Assembly: GCA_902800495.1 (NCBI GenBank)
Contig: CADCET010000016.1
Span: 1 to 54,010, forward strand
Length of the DNA: 54,010 bases
Source: an uncultured Prevotellaceae bacterium
GTDB lineage: Bacteria; Bacteroidota; Bacteroidia; Bacteroidales; Bacteroidaceae
Reading direction: 5' to 3'
Made by a program: the position numbers and the translations under genes. Positions within the stretch are counted from its first letter, which is position 1. Every line of letters begins with the position of its first letter. Of the stretch, positions 24,624 to 31,282 are shown piece after piece. Under the pieces are notes generated by a model that worked only from the letters and a program-made list of their open reading frames with translations, searched no databases and was not told where the DNA came from.

Positions 24624-24727
24624 CCAATGTTTCACGGCAAAGGCCGGAAACGTACAAGCCGCTCGCAAAAATTTCACGGCCGCTCAGAAAAATTTCGCGG
24701 CCTCTCGTAAATGTTTCACGGCCTGCC
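24624..24727. repeat. About 21-nt tandem repeat, second array
   Basis: Four to five units such as AATTTCACGGCCGCTCAGAA occur. They are related to the array at 2577-2685, 22 kb away. Confidence 0.7.
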
Positions 24728-24918
24728 AATATTCTTGCCTTTTTCTTGGCCGCTCGGCTTTGCCGCTTCGCTTGCGAAGAATGCGTCTCCTTGCGTCGCC
24801 GAGCGCCCTGGTGTCACCTTTGGTGCGACTATAGGTGCGACTAACCTCGAAAAAATAGACCTTGATTTTCAAGCAGTTAAGTGCCAGGTGTAAGAGGTGT
24901 CACCTAATGTTTCTATAA

Positions 24919-24986
24919 CATAATAATCCGTAATATCCATAATAAGTTCTGGTTCTTTTTCGGAAAACAATGAGAAAGAATGAGAA
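24919..24986. repeat. Exact 68-bp direct repeat, left copy
   Basis: This sequence begins CATAATAATCCGTAATATCC and ends AATGAGAAAGAATGAGAA. It is identical over all 68 bp to 25781-25848. The two copies bracket the small toxin-antitoxin-like locus. Confidence 0.9.
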
Positions 24987-25119
24987 AGAATTATTTTCAA
25001 CAATTATAAAGAATAATATTACTCACAATTATAAAGAATATTATTTCAGATTGTTGAGATGAATTTTTTCTTATTGTTGCTGATTTCTTTCTAAAAAACA
25101 AAAAAAATAAGATTTTTGT

Positions 25120-25150
25120 TTTGTTCTTTGCTCACTTATTCGTATCTTTG
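25120..25150 (+). promoter_or_regulatory. Promoter of the DUF6922-like gene
   Basis: TTTG at 25120-25123, 19 nt, then TATCTTTG at 25143-25150. The ATG at 25160 is within a few bases of the expected transcription start. Confidence 0.65.
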
Positions 25151-25159
25151 CATCGTAAG

Positions 25160-25492
25160 ATGAACGAGGATGTTAGAGAATCACTGTTTCGTAAGCTGAA
25201 AAACGAGAATTGCTTTTGGTCTTACGATGTGTTGAAAATGGAATCCATTTCCGACGAATCACTTATTGAGCACGTACTTCTCTATCTTGACATCGACGAC
25301 ATTAACAAGCTGTTTCCTCTTTTTGGATATAAGAAAGTGAAACGTGTGTGGTTAGATCGTGTGGCTCCCCAAGGTGCAATGTTCAGGCCATACAACATTC
25401 TCTATGCCTGGTATTATTTTGGAGCAAAACGTCCTGAGGCATATGTAAAGAGAATAGAAACCCGTCATATGAACCGAATAATGTCAGCATAA
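25160..25492 (+). CDS. DUF6922-like protein, candidate antitoxin
   Basis: This 110-residue protein starts MNEDVRESLFRKLKNENCFWSYDV. It continues with ISDESLIEHVLLYLDIDDINKLFPLFGYKKVKRVWLDRV and ends in a basic helix (AYVKRIETRHMNRIMSA). The FWSYD... and LIEHVLLYLDIDDI... pattern fits DUF6922 proteins, which in my memory are encoded just before AbiEii-type nucleotidyltransferase toxins. The next ORF starts one base later and does look like the start of such a toxin. The frame from 25121 is rejected because it would begin inside the promoter. A+T-rich codon use and flanking direct repeats suggest an acquired cassette. Confidence 0.55.
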   Translation: MNEDVRESLFRKLKNENCFWSYDVLKMESISDESLIEHVLLYLDIDDINKLFPLFGYKKVKRVWLDRVAPQGAMFRPYNILYAWYYFGAKRPEAYVKRIETRHMNRIMSA

Positions 25493-25493
25493 C

Positions 25494-25719
25494 ATGTACC
25501 ATCCGGAATCCTTAGCTCCTCATACAGGAAAAGTGTTTGAGGCAATTACAAAACTGGAATCGCGGATTACTCAATATGCTAACGACGGGTAGCTATTTCA
25601 TCAAAGAGAAGGGTTTTGAGGAATTAAATCCTGTATATCAAGTCTCTTCATACGACATTCAAGAATATATTAAAGAAAGACTACTTGAATCGAAGAGTGA
25701 GTCCGAGAAGGGTCTTTGA
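25494..25719 (+). pseudogene. Decayed AbiEii-like toxin gene
   Basis: An ATG at 25494, one base after the upstream stop, opens MYHPESLAPHTGKVFEAITK, which resembles the first residues of AbiEii nucleotidyltransferase toxins. The frame stops at 25590-25592. A second frame (+1) continues to 25719 with SSYDIQEYIKERLLESKSES, like the C-terminal helix of the same family. The nucleotidyltransferase core is missing, so about three quarters of the gene has been deleted and the toxin must be inactive. Confidence 0.45.
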
Positions 25720-25780
25720 CTCCATCACGCTAAAGGTAAAACGCTAAAGGTGAAATGAGTTTATTTCTGAAACGAATCTC

Positions 25781-25848
25781 CATAATAATCCGTAATATCC
25801 ATAATAAGTTCTGGTTCTTTTTCGGAAAACAATGAGAAAGAATGAGAA
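25781..25848. repeat. Exact 68-bp direct repeat, right copy
   Basis: Identical to 24919-24986. The 862-bp distance between copies defines a segment that could be lost by homologous recombination. Confidence 0.9.
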
Positions 25849-25911
25849 TAATCTGTCTCAATAATTAGAAATAAAGCTGTATCGGCAAATTAGAAATAAT
25901 AAGCTCATTTG

Positions 25912-25995
25912 ATGGCAGGATCAGAGATTCCGTCTGGTGGTGAGACAAATCAGAACCTCTCGCGCGACAACGCCGACGACCTCTGGGAAGATTAA
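25912..25995 (+). pseudogene. 5'-truncated companion peptide (copy 3)
   Basis: The frame gives (L)MAGSEIPSGGETNQNLSRD then NADDLWED and a stop. This matches the LAGS to SR-acidic-DLW half of the companion ORFs at 20319-20474 and 46966-47154. A stop lies four codons upstream and the MKK...P.TE half is missing. No Shine-Dalgarno is seen. A terminator follows, as for an intact gene. It is likely the surviving end of a lost cargo/companion cassette. Confidence 0.5.
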
Positions 25996-26026
25996 TCACC
26001 ATATCAATATATATCAAATCTATTAC

Positions 26027-26059
26027 AATGCCACCGCCTCGAGATGAAGCGGTGGCATT
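26027..26059 (+). terminator. Terminator after companion peptide remnant
   Basis: The arms 26027-26037 and 26049-26059 (GCGGTGGCATT) form a perfect 11-bp stem with an 11-nt loop, followed by ATTCTT. Confidence 0.7.
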
Positions 26060-26092
26060 ATTCTTACCAATTATTCATTTTGCATTATTTAA

Positions 26093-26124
26093 TTTGCATA
26101 ATTCAAAATAAATAATTACCTTTG
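26093..26124 (+). promoter_or_regulatory. Promoter of the second AAA ATPase
   Basis: TTTG 26093-26096, 20 nt, TACCTTTG 26117-26124. Full consensus match. Confidence 0.7.
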
Positions 26125-26149
26125 CACCGTCAATTCAACAAACGGTGTT

Positions 26150-27268
26150 ATGGAAAATCCCTTTATCGTAGTCGGCAAGATCAAGCCCGAATATTTCTGC
26201 GACCGTCAGGAAGAGAGCCTGCGGTTAGTGCGCCAGACAACAAACGGTGCCAATACTGTCATCGTGTCACCACGGCGTCTTGGTAAGACAGGACTCATCG
26301 AATACTGTTTCGATAAACCTGCGCTGAAACAGCACTACATTACGATGTTTGTCGACATTCTGCGCACGTCCAGCCTTAACGAACTAATCTATATGTTAGG
26401 TAAGACGGTGTTTGAGACCATTGGCACACGCAGCCAGCGGCTGATGAAGCTGATGGTGACGACGCTCAAGACGCTGAATGGACATTTCGGCTACGACCCC
26501 GTCAGCAACACCCCCACGTTCGACATCAGACTGGGCGACATCACCAATCCCGTCTATACCTTAGAGGAGATTTTTGCCTGTATTGAACAGGCCGACAAGC
26601 GGTGTATCATTGCCATTGACGAGTTTCAGCAGATTGTCAACTATGCAGAGAAGAACATCGAGGCTCTGTTACGCACGCACATCCAGCACTGCAGCAATGC
26701 CAACTTCATCTTCTCGGGCAGCGAACGACATATCATGAACGAGATGTTCCTCGACACGGCGCACCCCTTCTACAACAGTGCAGACATGATGATGCTGAAG
26801 CCCATAGCCGAGGATAAGTACCTGGATTTTGTGCAGCACCACTTCAACGCTGGTGGCAAGGCCATCGACGACGACGCCGTACACACAGCCTATCAGGTCT
26901 TTGAAGGAAACACCTACTACCTTCAGAAAACATTTCGGACGCTCTTCTCTGAAACAGAAGCAGGACAAGGCGTAGGAAAGCAGCAGGTGGAGGACGTCAT
27001 TACGCAGATGATAGCCGACAACAACCATCGCTACGGAGAAGTACTGTCACGTCTGACTCTCGCGCAAAAGGAGCTGCTCAATGCCATTGCTGCCGAAGGC
27101 CGCGCCCGCCAGATTACGTCGGGGGCCTTTATCCGTCGGCATCATCTTCAGTCGGCAAGTAGCGTACAGGCAGCCTCCAAGAAGCTGCTGTCCTACGGAC
27201 TGTTGTCGTCAGAGGATGGAGAGTATTACATTGACGACCAGCTGATGCGTCAGTGGCTACTGCGTTAG
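26150..27268 (+). CDS. AAA ATPase of the archaeal-ATPase type (paralog 2)
   Basis: This 372-residue paralog of the ATPase at 23027 has Walker A SPRRLGKTGL (about 39-48) and Walker B IIAIDEFQQI (about 152-161). It also shares TPTFDIRLGDI, AEKNIEALLRTHIQ and NANFIFSGSERHIM, and has the same winged-helix C-terminus (SGAFIRRHHLQSASSVQAASKKLL). More than half of residues match paralog 1 by eye. Its own promoter is at 26093-26124. It is convergent with trmO, which ends 4 bp inside the gene's last codons (27265-27268). Function unproven. Confidence 0.85.
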   Translation: MENPFIVVGKIKPEYFCDRQEESLRLVRQTTNGANTVIVSPRRLGKTGLIEYCFDKPALKQHYITMFVDILRTSSLNELIYMLGKTVFETIGTRSQRLMKLMVTTLKTLNGHFGYDPVSNTPTFDIRLGDITNPVYTLEEIFACIEQADKRCIIAIDEFQQIVNYAEKNIEALLRTHIQHCSNANFIFSGSERHIMNEMFLDTAHPFYNSADMMMLKPIAEDKYLDFVQHHFNAGGKAIDDDAVHTAYQVFEGNTYYLQKTFRTLFSETEAGQGVGKQQVEDVITQMIADNNHRYGEVLSRLTLAQKELLNAIAAEGRARQITSGAFIRRHHLQSASSVQAASKKLLSYGLLSSEDGEYYIDDQLMRQWLLR

Positions 27269-27939
27269 TCGGCTACCGCCTCAACCACCGTCACGACACC
27301 ATCGACGACGCGGAAGCGGACGTCGCGACCAGCAAAGGGCATGCCGTAGAGGCGCTGCGGATCGTCATGATAACGGGGACGGGGGTCCTGGGCCAGCACC
27401 TCGCGCAGGGCAGCCTGCTCGTCGGCCGTAAAGAGGCGGGCGACGTCGGCAGGGATGATGACATCGAGGGGCTGCCACTCGTGGGTATCGACGAATCCGC
27501 TACGGGCGTCGGGATGAGCATCGGCGTATGCGACGTAGGGCTTGACGTCGTAGATGGGCGTGCCGTCCATCAGGTCGGCGCCGAGAACGTGGATGACGGG
27601 ACCGAGGTCGGGCGTCAGCTCCACCTTATTTATATATACGCACGAGAGTCCTAAGCGGTTAGGACGGAAAGGCGAGCGCGAGGCAAACACCCCGACCCGC
27701 TCGTTGCCACCCAAGCGGGGCGGACGGACGGTGAGTCCACGGCCCTCGTCGTTGGCCGAGAACTCCCAGATGAGCCAGAGATAGTCGAACGCCTCCAGCC
27801 CCCGGACAGCCTCCTCCTGACGATAGGCGGGGGTGAAGACGATACGCCCGGGGAGCGACGCGGCCAAGCCGCTCTGACGGGGCAATCCGAACTTCGACGT
27901 CAGCGGCGAGTGGAAAAATGCAACAGGTTGGATATTCAT
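27265..27939 (-). CDS. trmO: TrmO/TsaA-type tRNA methyltransferase
   Basis: This 224-residue protein has the TrmO (YaeB/UPF0066) core: IQPVAFFHSPLTSKFGLPRQ, FDYLWLIWEF, GVFASRSPFRPNRLGLSCVYI and GADLMDGTPIYDVKPYVAYAD. E. coli TrmO methylates t6A37 in tRNA-Thr with S-adenosylmethionine. The start is the ATG at 27939. The longer frame would run antisense through the kinase gene. The -7 box (27945-27952) lies so close that the transcript would begin at or next to the ATG, suggesting a leaderless mRNA. Confidence 0.9.
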   Translation of the reverse strand: MNIQPVAFFHSPLTSKFGLPRQSGLAASLPGRIVFTPAYRQEEAVRGLEAFDYLWLIWEFSANDEGRGLTVRPPRLGGNERVGVFASRSPFRPNRLGLSCVYINKVELTPDLGPVIHVLGADLMDGTPIYDVKPYVAYADAHPDARSGFVDTHEWQPLDVIIPADVARLFTADEQAALREVLAQDPRPRYHDDPQRLYGMPFAGRDVRFRVVDGVVTVVEAVAD

Positions 27940-27944
27940 CGTTG

Positions 27945-27976
27945 CAAAAGTAATAAAAAAATTTGGAGAAAACAAA
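27945..27976 (-). promoter_or_regulatory. trmO promoter, overlapping the kinase promoter
   Basis: On the minus strand TTTG (27973-27976), 20 nt, TACTTTTG (27945-27952). The box ends 5 nt before the ATG. Confidence 0.65.
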
Positions 27977-27993
27977 AATAGTTTGTACTTTTG
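27962..27993 (+). promoter_or_regulatory. Histidine kinase promoter, overlapping trmO promoter
   Basis: TTTG (27962-27965), 20 nt, TACTTTTG (27986-27993). The two promoters interleave over 15 bp. Confidence 0.65.
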
Positions 27994-28026
27994 CATCATC
28001 GGACTAATACTATTAACCCAACCGAC

Positions 28027-29769
28027 ATGAAATTCATCATTCTGACACTGGCACTCCTCCTCAGCACCTTCACGGTGAAGGCGGATGACAGCTATAAAAA
28101 CTCGAAAGAATACCTGGCACTGCGCGACTCGATGCGCAACGCCTTCAACAGCGGCGACAGCGCCCGCTTCTTCCCTGCACTGAACGCCCTGCAAGACTAC
28201 CTGCTGAAGCAGGACGACCAGCACGCCTACTACACGCAGCGCTGTAACGAGATAGTATTCCTGATGAACCGACAGCGCATCTTCGAAGCCTACAAGCTGG
28301 CACGCCAGCTGGCAAACGAGCTGAGAGAGAAGAAGCTGGACAAGGAGATGTATATGGCCTACAACATGCTCGGCCACCTGAACCGCTACTGCGGCAACAG
28401 AGAGACGGCCAAGGAGAATTTCCGACAGGTCATCCGGCTGATGGAGGAGGCCGGCTACTACGAGAGTATGCCGCCCATCTATATGAACCTTGTGAACGTC
28501 TCGCTGAGCGACGACCCCGACGAGGCTCAGCGGATGCTGGAAAAGGCCAAGGAGATAGCTGAGAAATATTCGCCCGAACGCGTGTTCGACATCGAAACGC
28601 GCCAGACGTTGAGCTACTTCAACCGCGGCAACATTCCCGCCTTCCTTGAAGGCTACAAGAAGTACCGCGAGGGCGTGGCCGAGGGAAAGACCAGCGTTCA
28701 CGGCCGCTCGATGGACATCTACTACGAAGCCACTCAGGGCAACATCGACAAGGCGGTGGCTATGGCTCAGGAGAGTCTCGGCGAAGAGGCGCATGAGGTC
28801 ATCACGCTCATCTACGAACGGGCCGGCCGCTGGCATGAAGCCTACGAGTCGATGAAGAAACAGACGACGGCCAACGACTCCGTGAACAACGTCATCCTGA
28901 GCAACTCGATGCAGGAGTTCCGCGACGAGATGACGGTGTATGACATAGAGCGCCAGGTAGCCAAGACGCGTATCATCACGTTAGGCATCATCATCATCCT
29001 GCTGCTGATGCTGATCATGGCCTTCATCTACATCACCTTCAGCCGCCGACGCCACATGCGCCAGCTGAAACGCGCCTACGAGCACGCCTTAGAGTCAGAC
29101 AAGCTGAAGGCAGCCTTCATTCGCAATATGAGCCACGAAGTGCGCACACCGCTGAACGTCATTGCCGGCTTCGCCCAGGTGCTGGCCGACCCCGACCTGA
29201 GTCCCGATGCCGCGAAGCGCAAGGAGATGGCACACATCATCGAGAAGAACAACTACCTGATAACGAGTCAGATTGACGAGATGATAGAGCTGGCCCTCAA
29301 CGAGTCGGCAGGCGACGTCACCAAGGACGAACACGTCGGCGTAAACGACATCCTGCAGCAGTTGGCTAAGGAGAAGGGCAAGTTTGTCAATGACAACGTC
29401 ACCATCAACGTCAGTTCTAACATCGACGACGGATTCTTTATCACCACCAATCGCGATATGCTCAAGCGCGCCATCGTACCGCTGATAGACAACGCTATGA
29501 AATACACAGCGAAGGGCACTATCACCCTTGGCGCTTCAGTCACAGACGATGAGCTGAAGCTGACCGTCGAGGACACGGGCTGCGGCATTCCCGAGGCGGA
29601 AGCGGAGCATATCTTTGAGCGCTTCGTGAAGCTCGACACCTTCAAGGAGGGCATCGGCTTAGGACTTCCCCTCTGCCGTGTCATCATTGCCCGTCTGGGA
29701 GGCACCATCAGCTTAGATACGAGCTACAAAGAGGGAGCACGGTTCGTCATCAGACTGAACATAGGTTAA
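28027..29769 (+). CDS. Orphan sensor histidine kinase with TPR-like periplasmic domain
   Basis: The 580-residue chain has a signal peptide (MKFIILTLALLLSTFTVKA) and a helical TPR-like sensor region (about 25-300). One membrane helix (GIIIILLLMLIMAFIYITF, about 318-338) follows. The HisKA domain has H-box MSHEVRTPLN (about 368-377). The HATPase has N-box DNAMKY (about 487), G1 DTGCGIP (about 516) and G2 GIGLGLP (about 542). No receiver or DNA-binding domain is fused and no response regulator is nearby, so the partner is encoded elsewhere. The start at 28027 is preferred because it follows the promoter and begins the signal peptide. Confidence 0.93.
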   Translation: MKFIILTLALLLSTFTVKADDSYKNSKEYLALRDSMRNAFNSGDSARFFPALNALQDYLLKQDDQHAYYTQRCNEIVFLMNRQRIFEAYKLARQLANELREKKLDKEMYMAYNMLGHLNRYCGNRETAKENFRQVIRLMEEAGYYESMPPIYMNLVNVSLSDDPDEAQRMLEKAKEIAEKYSPERVFDIETRQTLSYFNRGNIPAFLEGYKKYREGVAEGKTSVHGRSMDIYYEATQGNIDKAVAMAQESLGEEAHEVITLIYERAGRWHEAYESMKKQTTANDSVNNVILSNSMQEFRDEMTVYDIERQVAKTRIITLGIIIILLLMLIMAFIYITFSRRRHMRQLKRAYEHALESDKLKAAFIRNMSHEVRTPLNVIAGFAQVLADPDLSPDAAKRKEMAHIIEKNNYLITSQIDEMIELALNESAGDVTKDEHVGVNDILQQLAKEKGKFVNDNVTINVSSNIDDGFFITTNRDMLKRAIVPLIDNAMKYTAKGTITLGASVTDDELKLTVEDTGCGIPEAEAEHIFERFVKLDTFKEGIGLGLPLCRVIIARLGGTISLDTSYKEGARFVIRLNIG

Positions 29770-29802
29770 CTGAACTTTCCCACCCCTTTTTCTTCTTAAC
29801 CA

Positions 29803-29830
29803 CTAATTTCACTAATTACACTAATTTAAT
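29803..29830. repeat. ACTAATTTCACTAATTACACTAATT repeat
   Basis: Three (C)ACTAATT(T/A) units lie between the convergent kinase and nucleotidase genes. Confidence 0.6.
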
Positions 29831-29851
29831 AATGAACAAAGATTTGAAGAT

Positions 29852-31270
29852 TTAAAAGATTCTGAGCCGGCGCACGCCCTTATAGCTAACTGTCTTCTGC
29901 TTCTCTAAATAGCGGATGATGACGTCGTGGGTCAGGTCGTCGTATGCGTGCGACACGACACCCTTAGACATATTGGTCGAGGCGACGTAGCTGTTAGTCA
30001 CCACACGGTATTTCTGCTTCATCTTCAGCGGTTTACCGTCGGCCAGCGTCACCTTGGCCGTCTTCACCAGCGTGGCATCTTCGTCGTCGGGTGTCAGTTC
30101 ACACTGCGCACCGCTGACATAGGGGAAACTGCGCAGGCGGCGCTGGCTACAGCTCATCATCAGGTCGAGCAACTGCTTGCCCGTCAGCGTCATCACCACA
30201 ATCTTATTGTCGAAGGGGTCGAACCTCAGCACGTCGAGCACAGTGATGTCGCCTGCCGGCAGCTGACCGAGGCGCACACCACCGGGATTGGTCAAGGCCA
30301 CGTCGGCACCGTAGGCATCTTTCAGAGCGTCACAGATCATGCTGCCCAGCTCCTCCTTCACACCAAAAGGCGTCTCGGCACGGGCGATGACGCGGCTGAA
30401 CTTCGGACTGTTGCCGAAGGACTCTACCAGCGAGGCTATCACCTTATTCTTCTTAGGGTACTTCTTCACGTCGATATACTCCACCCGCTTGTCGGTGACG
30501 CGGCCGCTATCGACGGTCAGCGTCACATAGGCAGCACGCTGCAGATAGCCGCCACTCTGGGTGACGAGCACGCCGTTATGCAACGGCTCGTCGGCCTTCA
30601 GCTGCTTGTGGGTATGACCGCCGAGGATGACGTCGAACCAGGGAAACTTGTCGGCCGTCTCGACATCGGTGAAATAGCCTAAGTGTGACAGCAGAACGAC
30701 GACATCGCACTGGCGGCGCATCCACTCATACTGTCCCAAGACGGTGGAAGCCTGGACGAAGTGTATGCCGTGCAGGTTGTCGGGATGGCTGGCGGGGATG
30801 CCTTTGGAACCCACCTCGATGGCACCGACGACTCCCACCTTGACACCGCCGACGTCAAACGTCTGACAGGGCACTGTCGCGATACCGACGGTATCGTCAA
30901 TCTGGATATTGGCACAGAGATAGCGGAAGGCACTCAGCCCCACCAGACGCGGCAGCGAACCGCTGTCGAACTCGTGGTTGCCAATGGCCGAGGCGTTGAA
31001 GCCCACCAGGTTCATCAGCGCCACTATCGGGTACGACGGAATCTCGTATTGGTCGTTCATCGGGTTGCCCGTGCGATTGTCGCCAGCCGAGAACACCAAC
31101 AGTCCGGGGTCTATGCCGCGCAGACTGTCGACAATAGCCGCCAACTGCGGGAAATATTCAATGGAGGCGTGCATGTCGTTCGTCGCCAAGATGTGAATCT
31201 CGCGTTTCTCGCCAAAGGTAGCGACGGCCAGCAGCAAGGCGACCGTCAGAATCCATAGTTTCCTGTGCAT
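29852..31270 (-). CDS. Secreted 5'-nucleotidase/UshA-type metallophosphatase
   Basis: This 472-residue protein has a signal peptide (MHRKLWILTVALLLAVATFG). The N-terminal metallophosphatase domain shows ILATNDMHASIEY (normally NDxHG, here Ala), FSAGDNRTG, SAIGNHEFDSG and VILGGHTHK. The C-terminal 5'-nucleotidase domain shows GSMICDALKDAYGADVALTNPGGVR and VVMTLTGKQLLDLM. It probably releases phosphate from extracellular nucleotides in the periplasm. It is the last gene of a minus-strand run that begins with the deacetylase at 34727. Confidence 0.9.
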   Translation of the reverse strand: MHRKLWILTVALLLAVATFGEKREIHILATNDMHASIEYFPQLAAIVDSLRGIDPGLLVFSAGDNRTGNPMNDQYEIPSYPIVALMNLVGFNASAIGNHEFDSGSLPRLVGLSAFRYLCANIQIDDTVGIATVPCQTFDVGGVKVGVVGAIEVGSKGIPASHPDNLHGIHFVQASTVLGQYEWMRRQCDVVVLLSHLGYFTDVETADKFPWFDVILGGHTHKQLKADEPLHNGVLVTQSGGYLQRAAYVTLTVDSGRVTDKRVEYIDVKKYPKKNKVIASLVESFGNSPKFSRVIARAETPFGVKEELGSMICDALKDAYGADVALTNPGGVRLGQLPAGDITVLDVLRFDPFDNKIVVMTLTGKQLLDLMMSCSQRRLRSFPYVSGAQCELTPDDEDATLVKTAKVTLADGKPLKMKQKYRVVTNSYVASTNMSKGVVSHAYDDLTHDVIIRYLEKQKTVSYKGVRRLRIF

Positions 31271-31282
31271 ATCTATCTTTTT

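Larger units (their letters stand above)
24167..25159. other. Long non-coding repeat-rich region
   Basis: About 1 kb with no convincing gene. It contains a diverged CGTAATTTCCATAATA fragment (near 24420), a 12-nt tandem (GTCGCACCAAGT-type, about 24590-24625), the 21-nt array (24624-24727), GGTGCGACTA repeats (about 24815-24845) and the exact 68-bp repeat copy at 24919-24986. Confidence 0.65.
25720..26149. other. Spacer with repeat and peptide remnant
   Basis: It holds the right copy of the 68-bp repeat (25781-25848), a truncated companion-peptide ORF (25912-25995), its terminator (26027-26059) and the promoter of the second AAA ATPase. Confidence 0.65.

Noticed and set aside
24471-24710. Possible 79-codon ORF in the repeat region
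   Set aside because: It runs straight through the 12-nt and 21-nt repeat arrays, has no promoter box or Shine-Dalgarno, and shows no recognisable domain.
27940-28836. Extension of the trmO frame into the kinase gene
   Set aside because: The extension is the antisense of the kinase coding sequence. TrmO proteins start at MNIQPVAFF and the promoter lies at that point.
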